A DNA stretch of 64,000 nt, from NCBI GenBank assembly GCA_910577045.1, contig CAJTLB010000015.1, forward strand, positions 1-64,000, given 5' to 3'. This stretch comes from an uncultured Lachnospiraceae bacterium. Lineage in GTDB: Bacteria; Bacillota; Clostridia; Lachnospirales; Lachnospiraceae. A program made the position numbers and the translations under genes. Shown piece after piece: positions 7,378 through 17,652 of this stretch (positions are counted from its first letter, which is position 1; each line of letters opens with the position of its first letter). The notes under the pieces are model-generated. The model ran no database searches and had not been told where the DNA came from. It saw only the letters and a program-made list of their open reading frames with translations.

Positions 7378-8388
7378 ATGAAAGAAATCATTAAGAAAAT
7401 ATCAGAAGGACAGTCTTTAACAATTGAAGAAGCGAGGACCGCTGCGGAAAAGTTATTAAGCGGGGAGGCGACACAGGCACAGATAGGGGCTTATTTAACA
7501 GCGCTTCGCATGAAAGGGGAAACATTAGAGGAGATTATTGGTTCTGCTATGGTTTTGCGTGATAAGGCAGAACATATTTTTCCAAAGGTAGGGAATTATA
7601 TAGATTTTGTAGGGACTGGGGGAGATGGTTCTAATAGCTTTAATATTTCTACAACATCTGCATTTGTTTGTGCAGGCGCAGGGCTTCCTGTGGCAAAACA
7701 TGGGAACCGGGCAATTTCTAGTAAAAGTGGGGCGGGGGATTGTTTAGAGGCGTTAGGTGTCAATATTTTGGCAGAACCAGAAAAAGTAGAAAAAGAAGTG
7801 GAAGAAGTAGGGATTGGTTTTATGTTTGCCCCTGCTTTTAATAAAAGTATGCGCTTTGTAGGGAAGGCACGTGCAGAAATGGGTATCCGTTCTATTTTTA
7901 ATATTTTAGGGCCTCTTGCAAACCCTTCTGGCGCAAAACGGCAGTTAATTGGCGTGTACAGCCCAAAACTTACAGAGGTAATTGCAAAAGCATTGTCCCA
8001 GCTAGGCGTGGAACGGGCGTTAGTAGTGAGCTCGGCAAATGGGATGGATGAAATTTCGACAGCAGAAGATACCCATATATCAGAATTAAAAAATGGGAAG
8101 GTAATAACCTATATAATCACACCAGAACAATATGGGTTTAAACGGGTAACAGCAGAGGAATTAAAAGGGGCAGATGGGGAAGAAAATGCCAAAATTACAA
8201 AGGCGGTCTTATCTGGCAGGGATAGAGGGGCAAAACGGGATATTGTCCTTTTTAACGCAGGGGCAGCATTGTTTGTTGGAGGCATGGCAGAAAGCATAGA
8301 AGGAGGGATACAGCTTGCAAAAGAGACTATTGATAGTGGCAGGGCAATAGAGAAATTAGAGACTTTGGTTGAATTTTCGAATAAATAG
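7378..8388 (+). CDS. trpD: Anthranilate phosphoribosyltransferase
   Basis: Transfers the phosphoribosyl group of PRPP to anthranilate, the second step of tryptophan synthesis. The 336-aa length is standard. The PRPP-binding GTGGD (79-83) and KHGNR (107-111) motifs are present, with the usual helical N-terminal domain (1-65). Start ATG is preceded by AGAAAGGGAGAAAAGAAT. It sits directly under the tRNA-Trp T-box. No other trp gene is adjacent: an intrinsic terminator (8408-8440) closes the unit, and rimO follows. A lone trpD suggests the rest of the pathway is elsewhere or incomplete. The nucleoside-phosphorylase relatives lack the KHGNR form, so the assignment is firm. Confidence 0.93.
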   Translation: MKEIIKKISEGQSLTIEEARTAAEKLLSGEATQAQIGAYLTALRMKGETLEEIIGSAMVLRDKAEHIFPKVGNYIDFVGTGGDGSNSFNISTTSAFVCAGAGLPVAKHGNRAISSKSGAGDCLEALGVNILAEPEKVEKEVEEVGIGFMFAPAFNKSMRFVGKARAEMGIRSIFNILGPLANPSGAKRQLIGVYSPKLTEVIAKALSQLGVERALVVSSANGMDEISTAEDTHISELKNGKVITYIITPEQYGFKRVTAEELKGADGEENAKITKAVLSGRDRGAKRDIVLFNAGAALFVGGMAESIEGGIQLAKETIDSGRAIEKLETLVEFSNK

Positions 8389-8407
8389 TGATAGAATATG
8401 TGTTAGC

Positions 8408-8440
8408 GGGGGCAAGGGAAGGCTTTGCCCCATTCTTTTT
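8408..8440 (+). terminator. Terminator of trpD
   Basis: GGGGCAA and TTGCCCC arms around GGGAAGGCT are followed by ATTCTTTTT. It separates trpD from the rimO cluster. Confidence 0.75.
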
Positions 8441-8497
8441 GGAGATTATGCTAAGGTGGCATGGTGTATCCATATAGCTAGAAAGGAAGAAAATAAT

Positions 8498-9835
8498 ATG
8501 AAAATACTGTTTGTATCATTGGGCTGTGATAAGAATTTAGTTGACAGCGAAGTGATGCTTGGATTGTTAAGGCAAGAAGGGTATACTTTTACAGATAATG
8601 AAATAGAGGCAGAAATAATTATTATTAATTCTTGTTGTTTTATTCAGGATGCAAAGGAAGAAAGTATTAATACTATTATCCAGATGGCAGAGATGAAAAA
8701 AACAGGGGTTTGTAAAGCCCTGGTTGTTACAGGATGTTTGGCACAGAGGTACCAGGAGGAAATAAAAAAGGAAATACCAGAAGTAGATGGCATAGTAGGG
8801 ACGTCTGCCTACCATGAAATTGTAGATGTGGTGGAAAAAGTATTAAAAGGGGGAAGGGCAGAAGGCTTCCAAGAATTAAAAAACCTTCCTAAGGTACAGG
8901 CAGAACGGGTTATTACAACAGGGGGCTGGTACGAATATTTAAAGATTGCAGAAGGATGCAATAAAAACTGTAGTTATTGTATTATTCCAAAGATCCGCGG
9001 GCCATACCGCAGTATCCCAATGGAAGAATTAATCTTGCAGGCACAACAGCTTGCGGGGAAAGGAGTAAAAGAATTAATTTTAGTAGCACAAGAAACTACA
9101 CTGTATGGCGTGGATTTATATGGAGAAAAAAAGCTTCCCGTATTATTAAAGAAGCTTTGCCAGATAGAGGGCATAGAGTGGATACGGGTTTTGTATTGTT
9201 ATCCAGAGGAAATTACAAAGGAATTAATAGAAACCATAAAAACAGAAAAGAAAATCTGCCATTACTTGGATATCCCTATCCAACATGCTAGTAACAGAGT
9301 ATTAAAGCGTATGGGGCGAAGGACAAATAAAGAGGAACTACGTTCCATTATTGAGAATATTAGAAAAGAAATTCCAGATATAGCACTCCGTACAACATTG
9401 ATAGCGGGCTTCCCAGGGGAAACAGAAGAGGATTATAAGGAAATAGTAGAATTTGTAGAGGAAATGGAGTTTGAACGTTTGGGAGTGTTTGCATATTCGC
9501 CAGAAGAAGATACAAAGGCAGCGGAAATGGAAGAACAGGTGCCAGAGGAAATAAAGGAAGAACGCCGGGGAGGACTTATGGAATTGCAGCAAGAGATTGC
9601 ATTTGACAGGGCACAGGATATGGTAGGGCGTACCTTACAAGTATTGATTGAAGGGAAATTAGCTGATGAAAATGCCTATATAGGCAGAAGTTATATGGAT
9701 GCGCCAAATGTTGATGGATATGTTTTTGTCAATACCATGGAGGAACTTCTTTCTGGGGACTTTGTAAAAGTAAAAATAACAGGGGCATTAGAATATGATT
9801 TGATAGGAGAGATAGAAAATGAATTTACCAAATAA
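8498..9835 (+). CDS. rimO: Ribosomal protein S12 methylthiotransferase RimO
   Basis: A radical-SAM enzyme that methylthiolates the conserved aspartate of ribosomal protein S12. The 445-aa protein has the N-terminal MTTase domain with cluster cysteines C10, C46 and C80. The radical-SAM motif is C154-NKN-C158-SY-C161, and the C-terminus is a TRAM-like domain. The FAYSPEEDTKA segment is typical of RimO rather than MiaB. ATG 8498 was chosen because it gives the canonical MKILFVSLGCDKN start and has AGAAAGGAAG upstream; the frame is open further upstream without a good site. pgsA starts inside its 3' end. Confidence 0.94.
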   Translation: MKILFVSLGCDKNLVDSEVMLGLLRQEGYTFTDNEIEAEIIIINSCCFIQDAKEESINTIIQMAEMKKTGVCKALVVTGCLAQRYQEEIKKEIPEVDGIVGTSAYHEIVDVVEKVLKGGRAEGFQELKNLPKVQAERVITTGGWYEYLKIAEGCNKNCSYCIIPKIRGPYRSIPMEELILQAQQLAGKGVKELILVAQETTLYGVDLYGEKKLPVLLKKLCQIEGIEWIRVLYCYPEEITKELIETIKTEKKICHYLDIPIQHASNRVLKRMGRRTNKEELRSIIENIRKEIPDIALRTTLIAGFPGETEEDYKEIVEFVEEMEFERLGVFAYSPEEDTKAAEMEEQVPEEIKEERRGGLMELQQEIAFDRAQDMVGRTLQVLIEGKLADENAYIGRSYMDAPNVDGYVFVNTMEELLSGDFVKVKITGALEYDLIGEIENEFTK

Positions 9836-10367
9836 ACTTACCATTATCCGGGTGCTTATGATCCCATTTTTTGTGTTTTTTATGATGACAGATTATTTGG
9901 GAGCAGCATCTAGGTGGATAGCACTTATTATTTTTATTGTGGCAAGCCTTACTGATTTATTAGATGGAAAAATAGCGAGAAAATATAATTTAGTAACAAA
10001 TTTTGGGAAGTTTATGGATCCTCTTGCTGATAAACTTTTAGTCTGTTCTGCTCTTATTTGTTTTGTGGAGTTGCAGGTTTTGCCAGCATGGATAGTAATT
10101 ATTATTATGGGCAGGGAATTTATTATTAGTGGGTTCCGTTTAATTGCAGCAGATAATGGGATTGTAATTGCCGCAAATTATTGGGGGAAGTTTAAAACCG
10201 TGTTCCAGATGATTATGATTATCCTTTTAATTGCAGACTTGCCATTTGCATTTATGGGGGTTGTAGAACAAATAGTGGTTTATATTGCATTAATACTTAC
10301 AGTAATTTCACTGGTAGATTATATATGGAAAAATAAAGCAGTCTTAAAAGAAGGGAGCCAGAAATAA
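9819..10367 (+). CDS. pgsA: CDP-diacylglycerol--glycerol-3-phosphate 3-phosphatidyltransferase
   Basis: A 182-aa integral membrane enzyme making phosphatidylglycerophosphate, the committed step to phosphatidylglycerol and cardiolipin. The CDP-alcohol phosphotransferase signature is complete: D49-G50-x2-A53-R54-x8-G63-x3-D67-x3-D71. Several hydrophobic helices flank it. It overlaps the end of rimO by 17 bases and its stop overlaps the cinA start by one base, indicating translational coupling in the rimO-pgsA-cinA unit. Confidence 0.94.
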   Translation: MNLPNKLTIIRVLMIPFFVFFMMTDYLGAASRWIALIIFIVASLTDLLDGKIARKYNLVTNFGKFMDPLADKLLVCSALICFVELQVLPAWIVIIIMGREFIISGFRLIAADNGIVIAANYWGKFKTVFQMIMIILLIADLPFAFMGVVEQIVVYIALILTVISLVDYIWKNKAVLKEGSQK

Positions 10368-11617
10368 TGGTAGTGGAACTAATTTGTGTAGGGACAGAGT
10401 TGCTGCTTGGGAATATTGTAAATACAAATGCGGCGTTTTTGTCAGAGCAATGTGCGGCATTGGGGCTTTCTTGTTATTACCAGAGTGTAGTAGGGGATAA
10501 CGAGGAACGGTTAAGCAACGTTTTAAGGACGGCAATGGAACGGAGTGACGTGGTAATTTTATGTGGCGGGTTAGGCCCTACGCCAGATGATTTAACCAAA
10601 GAAACAGCAGCAAAAGTTTGTGGCCTTCCACTGGTAGAAGACGCCCATACAAGGGCAGCAATAGAAGCCTATTTTGAAAAGAGCCAGTGGAAAGTAATCC
10701 CTGAAAATAATTGGAAACAGGCAGAGATACCAGAAGGGGCCATTGTAGTGGATAACCACAATGGGACTGCCCCAGGGCTTATTTTGGAGGTACAAGGAAA
10801 GTCAGTGATTTTACTTCCAGGCCCGCCAAATGAATTAATCCCTATGTTTAAAAACGATATTTCAGCTTATTTAAACCGTTTACAGCCAGAAAGCATTGTT
10901 TCAAAAATGGTAAAAATGGCAGGGATTGGGGAAAGCCAGGTTGCAGACGAAATAGATGACCTGATTAAAAGCCAAACAAACCCAACCATTGCTACCTATG
11001 CAAAAACAGGAGAAGTACATTTACGGATTACGGCAAAAGTAAAAAATGAAGAGGAAGCAAAGAAGTTAATTAAGCCAGTAGTAAAAGAATTAAAAGAACG
11101 GTTTGGGAATTATATTTATACCGTGAAGGAAGAGGAGGCATTAGAAGAAGCGGTAGTAAAATTGTTGGGGAAACATGGGCTTTCCCTTACTACGGCAGAA
11201 TCTTGTACAGGAGGGCTTTTAGCGGGGCGTTTAGTAAATGTCCCTGGCGTGTCAGAAGTGTTTAAGCAAGGCTTTATTACGTATTCAGATAAGGCAAAAC
11301 GCAAATTGTTAGATGTAAGTAAAACCACATTAAAGAAATATGGGGCTGTAAGTGAAGAGACAGTAAAAGAAATGGCAAAGGGAGGCGTTTTTGCTACAGA
11401 TTCTGATGTATGTGTGGCAATTACAGGAATTGCAGGCCCAGATGGGGGCAGCGAGGAAAAGCCAGTTGGGACAGTTTATATAGGGTGTTATATTAATGAT
11501 AGCATTAAGGTAGAAAAATATTTGTTTAAAGGGAACCGGGCAAAGATAAGAGAATATTCTGTGGTAAGGGCGTTAGATTTATTAAGGCGTAGTATTTTAG
11601 AGAATTATGAAAAATAA
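10367..11617 (+). CDS. cinA: CinA family protein
   Basis: A 416-aa two-domain protein. The N-terminal half is a MoCF-biosynthesis-like domain (GTELLLGNIVNTNA, and CGGLGPTPDDLTKE at about 66-79). The C-terminal half is the nicotinamide-nucleotide amidohydrolase domain (TAESCTGGLLAGRLVNVPG; GIAGPDGGSEEKPVGTVYIG). The family recycles NMN and cleaves ADP-ribose-type compounds. In some Gram-positives it is linked to competence and lies before recA, as here. Its start overlaps the pgsA stop. Confidence 0.93.
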   Translation: MVVELICVGTELLLGNIVNTNAAFLSEQCAALGLSCYYQSVVGDNEERLSNVLRTAMERSDVVILCGGLGPTPDDLTKETAAKVCGLPLVEDAHTRAAIEAYFEKSQWKVIPENNWKQAEIPEGAIVVDNHNGTAPGLILEVQGKSVILLPGPPNELIPMFKNDISAYLNRLQPESIVSKMVKMAGIGESQVADEIDDLIKSQTNPTIATYAKTGEVHLRITAKVKNEEEAKKLIKPVVKELKERFGNYIYTVKEEEALEEAVVKLLGKHGLSLTTAESCTGGLLAGRLVNVPGVSEVFKQGFITYSDKAKRKLLDVSKTTLKKYGAVSEETVKEMAKGGVFATDSDVCVAITGIAGPDGGSEEKPVGTVYIGCYINDSIKVEKYLFKGNRAKIREYSVVRALDLLRRSILENYEK

Positions 11618-11790
11618 AGTAGGGATAAGAAATTAAATATTCTTTTGCTTGCCAAAAGCTTGGTTATGTGTTATCCTAAAGATAGTCAGTATTCTACAGG
11701 TTTCTTATCTGTATTTCTAAAGGGATAGTTCATTCCAAATTTTCAGAGAAGATCAAATAGAAAAAAGGAGGAGATTTTTTCAAAAAGTAG

Positions 11791-11846
11791 TTGACAAATA
11801 CGAACGTATGTACTAAACTATATCATATAAAACGAACGTGTATTCG
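11791..11846 (+). promoter_or_regulatory. recA promoter with LexA (SOS) boxes
   Basis: TTGACA (11791-11796) is followed 17 bp later by TAAACT, or slightly further by TATCAT, as the -10. CGAACGTGTATTCG (11833-11846) fits the Gram-positive LexA box CGAAC-N4-GTTCG with one substitution. A partial copy, CGAACGTATGTAC, lies at 11801-11813 between the promoter hexamers. This is the expected SOS control of recA. Confidence 0.75.
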
Positions 11847-11864
11847 TATGAGAAGGAGAAAAGT

Positions 11865-13004
11865 ATGGCGAGTGAAGAAAAAATAAAAGCATTAGATGTC
11901 GCATTGGCAAATATTGAGAAACAATTTGGCAAAGGTTCTGTTATGAAACTTGGCGATTCTGCTACAAATATGAATATTGAAACGATTCCTACAGGTTCCT
12001 TAAGCCTAGATATTGCCCTTGGCCTTGGTGGGATCCCACGTGGAAGGATTGTAGAAATATATGGGCCAGAGTCGAGTGGTAAAACAACCGTAGCGCTCCA
12101 TATGACAGCAGAAGTGCAGAAAAGAGGCGGTATTGCAGGGTTTATTGATGCAGAACATGCTTTAGATCCAGTTTATGCTAAAAATATTGGGGTAGATATT
12201 GATAATTTATATATATCCCAGCCAGATAACGGGGAACAAGCATTAGAAATAACAGAGACCATGGTACGTTCTGGCGCAATGGACATTATTATTGTGGATT
12301 CTGTTGCTGCATTAGTGCCAAAGGCAGAAATTGAAGGAGATATGGGAGATTCCCATGTAGGCTTACAGGCCCGTTTAATGTCACAAGCTCTTCGGAAATT
12401 AACAGGGGTAGTTAGCAAGTCAAATTGTACAGTGGTATTTATTAACCAGCTTCGTGAAAAAGTAGGAGTAATGTTTGGGAACCCTGAGACAACAACAGGA
12501 GGAAGGGCATTGAAATTTTACTCTTCAATCCGTATGGATGTAAGGAGGATTGAGTCTTTAAAACAGGCTGGGGAAGTAATTGGAAATAGGACCCGTGTTA
12601 AAGTGGTAAAGAACAAGATTGCACCACCATTTAAAGAAGCAGAATTTGATATTATGTTTGGGCAGGGGATTTCCACAGTAGGGGATATTTTGGATTTGGC
12701 GGCTCAAGTAAATATTATAGTAAAGAGTGGGGCATGGTATGCTTATAATGACGCAAAAATTGGGCAAGGGCGTGAAAATGCGAAACAATACTTAAGGGAT
12801 AACCCAGAAATCTGTGCAGAAATAGAAAATAAAGTACGTGCACATTATGGAATTAAGGAAGATACTACATTATTGCCGGCAGAAGAGCCGAAGGAGCCTG
12901 TAAAAGCTGGAAAAACAAAGAAATCTACAACAGAAAAACCAGCAGAGAAAGTAGTGGAGGCAGAGAAGCCAGCAGATCCAGAAAAAGCTGAAGAAACAGA
13001 ATGA
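11865..13004 (+). CDS. recA: Recombinase RecA
   Basis: An ATP-dependent strand-exchange protein and coprotease of the SOS response; 379 aa. Walker A is GPESSGKT (67-74), and Walker B-like [15 protein letters not shown] and the L1/L2 loop regions are intact. The C-terminal tail is long and rich in Lys, Glu and Pro. ATG 11865 is preceded by GAAGGAGAAAAGT. An upstream in-frame GTG lies inside the LexA box and has no ribosome-binding site. The recX start overlaps the stop (ATGA). Confidence 0.97.
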   Translation: MASEEKIKALDVALANIEKQFGKGSVMKLGDSATNMNIETIPTGSLSLDIALGLGGIPRGRIVEIYGPESSGKTTVALHMTAEVQKRGGIAGFIDAEHALDPVYAKNIGVDIDNLYISQPDNGEQALEITETMVRSGAMDIIIVDSVAALVPKAEIEGDMGDSHVGLQARLMSQALRKLTGVVSKSNCTVVFINQLREKVGVMFGNPETTTGGRALKFYSSIRMDVRRIESLKQAGEVIGNRTRVKVVKNKIAPPFKEAEFDIMFGQGISTVGDILDLAAQVNIIVKSGAWYAYNDAKIGQGRENAKQYLRDNPEICAEIENKVRAHYGIKEDTTLLPAEEPKEPVKAGKTKKSTTEKPAEKVVEAEKPADPEKAEETE

Positions 13005-13618
13005 TTGTAGAGAAAATAGAGCCAATTAATACTAAGAGACGAAAAATTTCCCTAGATAATGGGCTGGTATTTGCCTTATATAATGGCGAGATCCACCGCT
13101 TTAAAATAGAAGAGGGGAAAGAGCTTTTAGAGGATTCCTATTATGAAATCCTTCAAACCATTTTAATAAAAAGGGCAAAGGAAAGATTAGCTTACTTAAT
13201 AAAAGATGGAGATTATACAGAGTTTCAAATACAAAAGAAACTAAAACAAGGGTTTTATCCAGAAGAAGCAATAGAAGAAGCATTACAATTTGGAAGGGAC
13301 TACCATTATTTAGATGACTGGCGGTATGCACAGACCTTTGCAGAACAGAAGGCAGGCACAATGAGCAGGAAGCTTATTTTGATGAAACTGCTGGAAAAAG
13401 GGATATCAAAAGATATGGCAGATCGGGCATTATCTTGTTTAGAAGATAAGGAAGATAGTGCCCTAGAGCGTTTGATTCACAAGAAAAATATTGATTTTTC
13501 AACGATTACATGGAAGGAAAAACAAAAAATTTGTGCATATTTTATGAGAAAAGGCTTTGCATATGAGGATATTCTGAAAAAAATAAACGATATTGAGAGC
13601 ACAGAACACTTGACATAA
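13001..13618 (+). CDS. recX: Regulatory protein RecX
   Basis: A 205-aa all-helical protein that binds RecA filaments and modulates their activity. Tandem three-helix repeats are recognisable: [20 protein letters not shown], then [32 protein letters not shown] and [14 protein letters not shown]. It overlaps recA by four bases, so both are translated from the same SOS-controlled message. Confidence 0.92.
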   Translation: MIVEKIEPINTKRRKISLDNGLVFALYNGEIHRFKIEEGKELLEDSYYEILQTILIKRAKERLAYLIKDGDYTEFQIQKKLKQGFYPEEAIEEALQFGRDYHYLDDWRYAQTFAEQKAGTMSRKLILMKLLEKGISKDMADRALSCLEDKEDSALERLIHKKNIDFSTITWKEKQKICAYFMRKGFAYEDILKKINDIESTEHLT

Positions 13619-13686
13619 TTCTGAAAAAAGTATAAAATTTATATGTTGTATTTTGTACAATGAAAATTGAATAAGGAGGTGCTCCT

Positions 13687-15240
13687 GTGCCGACAAGCAT
13701 TTCTTATGTTATTTATGCTGTTATCGTAATTTTTGTCGCTGTTATTTCTTGGGTTTTGGCAACCGTTTACAGAAAGAAAATTGTGGAATCTAAGATTGGT
13801 AGTGCGGAAGAAAAATCAAGAGAAATTATAGATGAAGCATTAAAGACTGCGGAGACAAAGAAAAGGGAAGCTCTTTTGGAAGCAAAAGAGGAAACTATGA
13901 AGACAAGGAATGAGCTGGAACGGGAAACTAAGGAAAGGCGTGCAGAGCTACAGCGTTATGAGAGACGCGTGCAAAGTAAAGAAGAAGCTCTGGATAAAAA
14001 GGCCGATGCTTGGGAAAAACGGGAAAGCAGTTTAGCAGCAAGAGAAGAACTGTTAAAACAAAAAGCTTCTGAAGTAGAAGAGCTCCATGTAAAAAGTGTA
14101 CAGGAACTGGAACGAATCTCAGGACTTACCTCCGAACAGGCAAAAGAACATTTATTAAAAACAGTTGAAGATGAAGTGAAACTCGATACTGCCAAGTTAA
14201 TTAAGGAGCTTGACAGTAAAGCAAAGGAAGAAGCAGGAAAAAAAGCAAAGGAATATGTAGTAAATGCTATTCAGAAATGTGCGGCAGACCATGTGGCAGA
14301 GACTACAATTTCTGTAGTGCAGCTTCCTAATGATGAGATGAAAGGCAGGATTATTGGCAGGGAGGGCAGGAATATCCGTACTCTTGAAACGATGACAGGT
14401 GTAGACTTAATTATTGATGATACACCAGAAGCCGTGATTTTATCTGGCTTTGATCCAATCAGAAGAGAAGTGGCTAGGATTGCTTTGGAAAAATTGATTG
14501 TTGACGGTCGTATCCATCCGGCAAGGATCGAGGAAATGGTAGAAAAAGCTCAAAAGGAAGTGGAACAAAATATCCGTGAGGAAGGGGAGGCTGCCACACT
14601 TGAAGTTGGCGTACATGGAATTCATCCGGAACTGGTTCGCTTGCTGGGTAAGATGAAGTTTAGGACTAGTTATGGTCAAAACGCATTAAAACATTCTATA
14701 GAAGTTGCTCAACTTTCTGGTTTGTTAGCAGGAGAGATTGGCGTAGACATCCGTATGGCAAAGAGAGCAGGCTTACTACATGATATTGGGAAATCCGTGG
14801 ATCATGAAATGGAGGGTACTCATGTACAGATTGGCGTGGATTTATGTAGGAAGTATAGGGAATCTGCTGTTGTAATTAATGCAGTAGAGTCTCATCATGG
14901 GGATGTAGAAGCAACTTCCTTAATTGCATGTATTGTACAAGCTGCTGATACGATTTCTGCAGCTAGGCCAGGTGCAAGAAGAGAGACTTTGGAAACATAT
15001 ACCAATAGGTTAAAACAATTAGAGGATATCACAAACAACTTCAAAGGCGTAGATAAATCTTTTGCTATCCAGGCGGGTAGAGAGATTCGTGTAATGGTAG
15101 TTCCAGAACAGATTAGTGATGCAGATATGGTATTACTGGCAAGGGACGTTTCTAAAAAGATCGAAAATGAATTAGAATATCCGGGCCAGATTAAAGTAAG
15201 TGTTATCAGAGAAAGCCGTGTTGTGGACTACGCAAAGTAG
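13687..15240 (+). CDS. rny: Ribonuclease Y
   Basis: A membrane-anchored endoribonuclease that initiates mRNA decay in Firmicutes; 517 aa. Order: N-terminal transmembrane helix (about 3-27), a long charged coiled coil (35-180), a KH domain ([17 protein letters not shown]), and an HD domain with the metal-binding pair H365-D366 in LLHDIGK. The start is GTG 13687 behind AAGGAGGTGCTCCT. It follows recX by 68 bp and is closed by a strong terminator. Confidence 0.96.
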   Translation: MPTSISYVIYAVIVIFVAVISWVLATVYRKKIVESKIGSAEEKSREIIDEALKTAETKKREALLEAKEETMKTRNELERETKERRAELQRYERRVQSKEEALDKKADAWEKRESSLAAREELLKQKASEVEELHVKSVQELERISGLTSEQAKEHLLKTVEDEVKLDTAKLIKELDSKAKEEAGKKAKEYVVNAIQKCAADHVAETTISVVQLPNDEMKGRIIGREGRNIRTLETMTGVDLIIDDTPEAVILSGFDPIRREVARIALEKLIVDGRIHPARIEEMVEKAQKEVEQNIREEGEAATLEVGVHGIHPELVRLLGKMKFRTSYGQNALKHSIEVAQLSGLLAGEIGVDIRMAKRAGLLHDIGKSVDHEMEGTHVQIGVDLCRKYRESAVVINAVESHHGDVEATSLIACIVQAADTISAARPGARRETLETYTNRLKQLEDITNNFKGVDKSFAIQAGREIRVMVVPEQISDADMVLLARDVSKKIENELEYPGQIKVSVIRESRVVDYAK

Positions 15241-15280
15241 TGCCTCATGGGTAAATATGATATATACTGCTAATGCAAAA

Positions 15281-15317
15281 GACAGTCAGAGACGTTAATG
15301 TCCCTGGCTGTTTTTTT
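15281..15317 (+). terminator. Terminator after rny
   Basis: CAGTCAGAGAC and GTCCCTGGCTG form an imperfect stem around GTTAAT, followed by TTTTTTT. Confidence 0.85.
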
Positions 15318-15418
15318 ATGCACAGGCCTATGTAGAGGAAATATGCCGCTAAGGAGTCCGCAGGTTGTGCGGATAGCTTAACTTGATTTACACAATTTGA
15401 CAAATTGATTGATGTCTC

Positions 15419-15447
15419 TTGACAAATAGGCTAGAATCACATACAAT
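15419..15447 (+). promoter_or_regulatory. SigA promoter for the aminotransferase-proC unit
   Basis: TTGACA (15419-15424), 17-bp spacer, TACAAT (15442-15447). The transcript leader contains a small hairpin (GCAGGATT / AATCCTGC, about 15468-15492) before the AGGAGGAAGTT ribosome-binding site. I see nothing else in the 15318-15531 stretch. Confidence 0.8.
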
Positions 15448-15531
15448 AGAACAAGTTTATAATAAAATGCAGGATTGCTATAAAAATCCTGCAAAATAAA
15501 GCGGATAGAACATAACCATGAGGAGGAAGTT

Positions 15532-16818
15532 ATGAAGGCATATCAGCAGATGACAAAGGAAGAACTTTGCACATTAAAAGAGGAATTAGAAAAAAGCTAT
15601 CAAGCAGAGAAAGAAAAGGGATTAAAACTAGATATGTCCAGAGGAAAGCCAGAAACGGCACAATTGGATATAGGGATGGAATTGCTAGATGTGGTTAATA
15701 GTGAATCTGACATGAAAGCAGAAGGTGGCGCAGACTGCAGGAATTATGGAGTATTAGATGGGATTCCCGAAGCAAAAAAATTAATGGCAGATATGATGGG
15801 AACTACCCCTGAGCACGTCATAGTATATGGGAATGGCAGTTTGTTTATTATGTATGATTCGATTTCTCGTTCGTATACCCATGGGGTTTTAGGGAGCACA
15901 CCATGGTATAAGTTAGATAAAGTAAAGTTTTTATGCCCAGTTCCTGGGTATGATAGGCATTTTGCCATAACAGAGCGTTTTGGCATTGAGATGATTACTG
16001 TTCCAATGCGTGAAGATGGGCCAGATATGGATATAGTAGAAAAGCTGGTAAAGGAAGATGATTCCATTAAAGGAATCTGGTGTGTGCCATTATATTCAAA
16101 CCCACAAGGAATTTGTTATTCTGATGAAACTGTAAAACGATTTGCAGCATTAAAGCCAGCAGCAAAAGATTTCCGTATCTATTGGGATAATGCGTATGTG
16201 ATTCATCATTTATATGAAGACGACCAGCCGGTATTGTTGGATATTATTTCAGAATGTGAAAAGGCAGGAAACCCAGATTTAGTATATGAGTTTGCTTCTA
16301 CTTCTAAAATTAGTTTTGCAGGGGCAGGGATTTCTGCATTGGCATCTTCTAAGGCGAATTTAGAAGATGTAAAAAAACAGCTTACAATACAGACAATCGG
16401 CTTTGATAAATTAAACCAGTTACGCCATGTGCGTTATTATAAGAATTTAGATGGGATGAAGGCCCATATGAAGAAACATGCAAATATTATGCGCCCTAAA
16501 TTTGAGGCAGTCCTTGAAGTTTTGGAAAAAGAATTAGGAGGGCTTGGTATTGCAAATTGGATTAAGCCAAAGGGAGGATACTTTATTTCTTTTGACGCAA
16601 TGGAAGGCTGTGCAAAGGAAATTGTAAAAAAATGCAAAGAGGCAGGGGTTATTTTAACAAATGCAGGTGCAACCTTCCCTTATGGAAAGGATCCAAAAGA
16701 CAGTAATATCCGTATTGCGCCATCTTTCCCAACAGCAGAGGAAATGGCACAAGCAGCTAATCTTTTTGTGCTCTGTGTAAAATTGGTTAGCGTGGAAAAG
16801 CTGTTAGAAGCAAAATAG
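15532..16818 (+). CDS. PLP-dependent aminotransferase, class I (group Ic aspartate aminotransferase-like)
   Basis: A 428-aa fold-type I PLP enzyme transferring amino groups, probably with aspartate or a related amino acid as donor. Visible features: NYGVLDGIPEAKKLMADMMG, the SNPQG cofactor region, YWDNAYVIHH, the Schiff-base lysine K259 in ASTSKISFAGAG, and the substrate-binding R in NIRIAPSFP. The longer N-terminus and the SNPQGICYSDE form point to the group Ic aspartate aminotransferase family. The exact substrate is not decided by the sequence. proC follows by 14 bp, so both probably act in amino-acid metabolism from one transcript. Confidence 0.85.
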   Translation: MKAYQQMTKEELCTLKEELEKSYQAEKEKGLKLDMSRGKPETAQLDIGMELLDVVNSESDMKAEGGADCRNYGVLDGIPEAKKLMADMMGTTPEHVIVYGNGSLFIMYDSISRSYTHGVLGSTPWYKLDKVKFLCPVPGYDRHFAITERFGIEMITVPMREDGPDMDIVEKLVKEDDSIKGIWCVPLYSNPQGICYSDETVKRFAALKPAAKDFRIYWDNAYVIHHLYEDDQPVLLDIISECEKAGNPDLVYEFASTSKISFAGAGISALASSKANLEDVKKQLTIQTIGFDKLNQLRHVRYYKNLDGMKAHMKKHANIMRPKFEAVLEVLEKELGGLGIANWIKPKGGYFISFDAMEGCAKEIVKKCKEAGVILTNAGATFPYGKDPKDSNIRIAPSFPTAEEMAQAANLFVLCVKLVSVEKLLEAK

Positions 16819-16832
16819 AATGTGAGGCTGTT

Positions 16833-17636
16833 ATGAAAAGTATTGGGTTTATTGGTATGGGCAATATGGGTAGTGCTATGCTAAAAGGGATGCTTCAAGT
16901 ATTTGAAGCAAAAGAGCTTGTATTTTCCAGAAAAAATAAGGAAAAAGCACAAAAATTTAGTGAAGAGACCCGGGTAGATTATGTACAGAGCAACAAAGAA
17001 TGTGCTTCCATGGCAAAATATCTGATTCTTGCCATAAAACCGCAGCTTTTTCCAGAGGTTTTAGAAGAGATTAAAACAGAGGTAAAGGAAAATCAAATTA
17101 TTATTTCGATTGCTGCTGGAATAATGATTCAGGAGTTAAAAGAGGCATTGGGTGCAGGTGTGCGTATTGTCCGTGCGATGCCAAATACACCAGCCCTTCT
17201 TGGGGAAGGCATGACAGGGGTTTGTTATGATAATTCTGTTTATACAGAAGGAGAAAAAATAGTGATCCAAAATATATTCCAATCTTTTGGAAAGATGCAA
17301 ATTGTAAAGGAAAACTTAATGAATGCTGTAATCTGTGTAAGTGGAAGTTCTCCAGCTTTTGTTTATCAGTTTATAGAAGCACTTGCTGACGGGGCAGTAA
17401 AATATGGGCTTACTAGGCAAGCAGCATATGAAATGGCAGCACAGACTGTATTAGGGGCAGCAAAAATGGTTTTAGAAACAGGCGAGCATCCAGCAGTATT
17501 AAAAGATAAAGTATGTTCGCCAGGCGGTACTACCATTGCAGGGGTTGCTGCATTAGAAGAATATGGTTTTCGGAATTCTATTATAAAAGCTTGTGATAAA
17601 TGCTATGAAAAGGCAGAAAGTATGAGTAAAAAGTAA
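16833..17636 (+). CDS. proC: Pyrroline-5-carboxylate reductase
   Basis: Reduces 1-pyrroline-5-carboxylate to proline with NAD(P)H. The 267-aa protein has the Rossmann motif GFIGMGNMGSAM at the N-terminus and the family signature near the C-terminus (CSPGGTTIAGVAALEEYGFR). AMPNTPALLGEGMTG is the usual substrate loop. It lies between the aminotransferase and a NUDIX gene, with short spacers on both sides. Confidence 0.94.
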   Translation: MKSIGFIGMGNMGSAMLKGMLQVFEAKELVFSRKNKEKAQKFSEETRVDYVQSNKECASMAKYLILAIKPQLFPEVLEEIKTEVKENQIIISIAAGIMIQELKEALGAGVRIVRAMPNTPALLGEGMTGVCYDNSVYTEGEKIVIQNIFQSFGKMQIVKENLMNAVICVSGSSPAFVYQFIEALADGAVKYGLTRQAAYEMAAQTVLGAAKMVLETGEHPAVLKDKVCSPGGTTIAGVAALEEYGFRNSIIKACDKCYEKAESMSKK

Positions 17637-17652
17637 ATAAGGAGAGGGGAAT

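Noticed and set aside
11838..11864. Nine-codon upstream extension of recA from GTG
   Set aside because: The GTG lies in the LexA box and lacks a ribosome-binding site. The ATG at 11865 has GAAGGAG.
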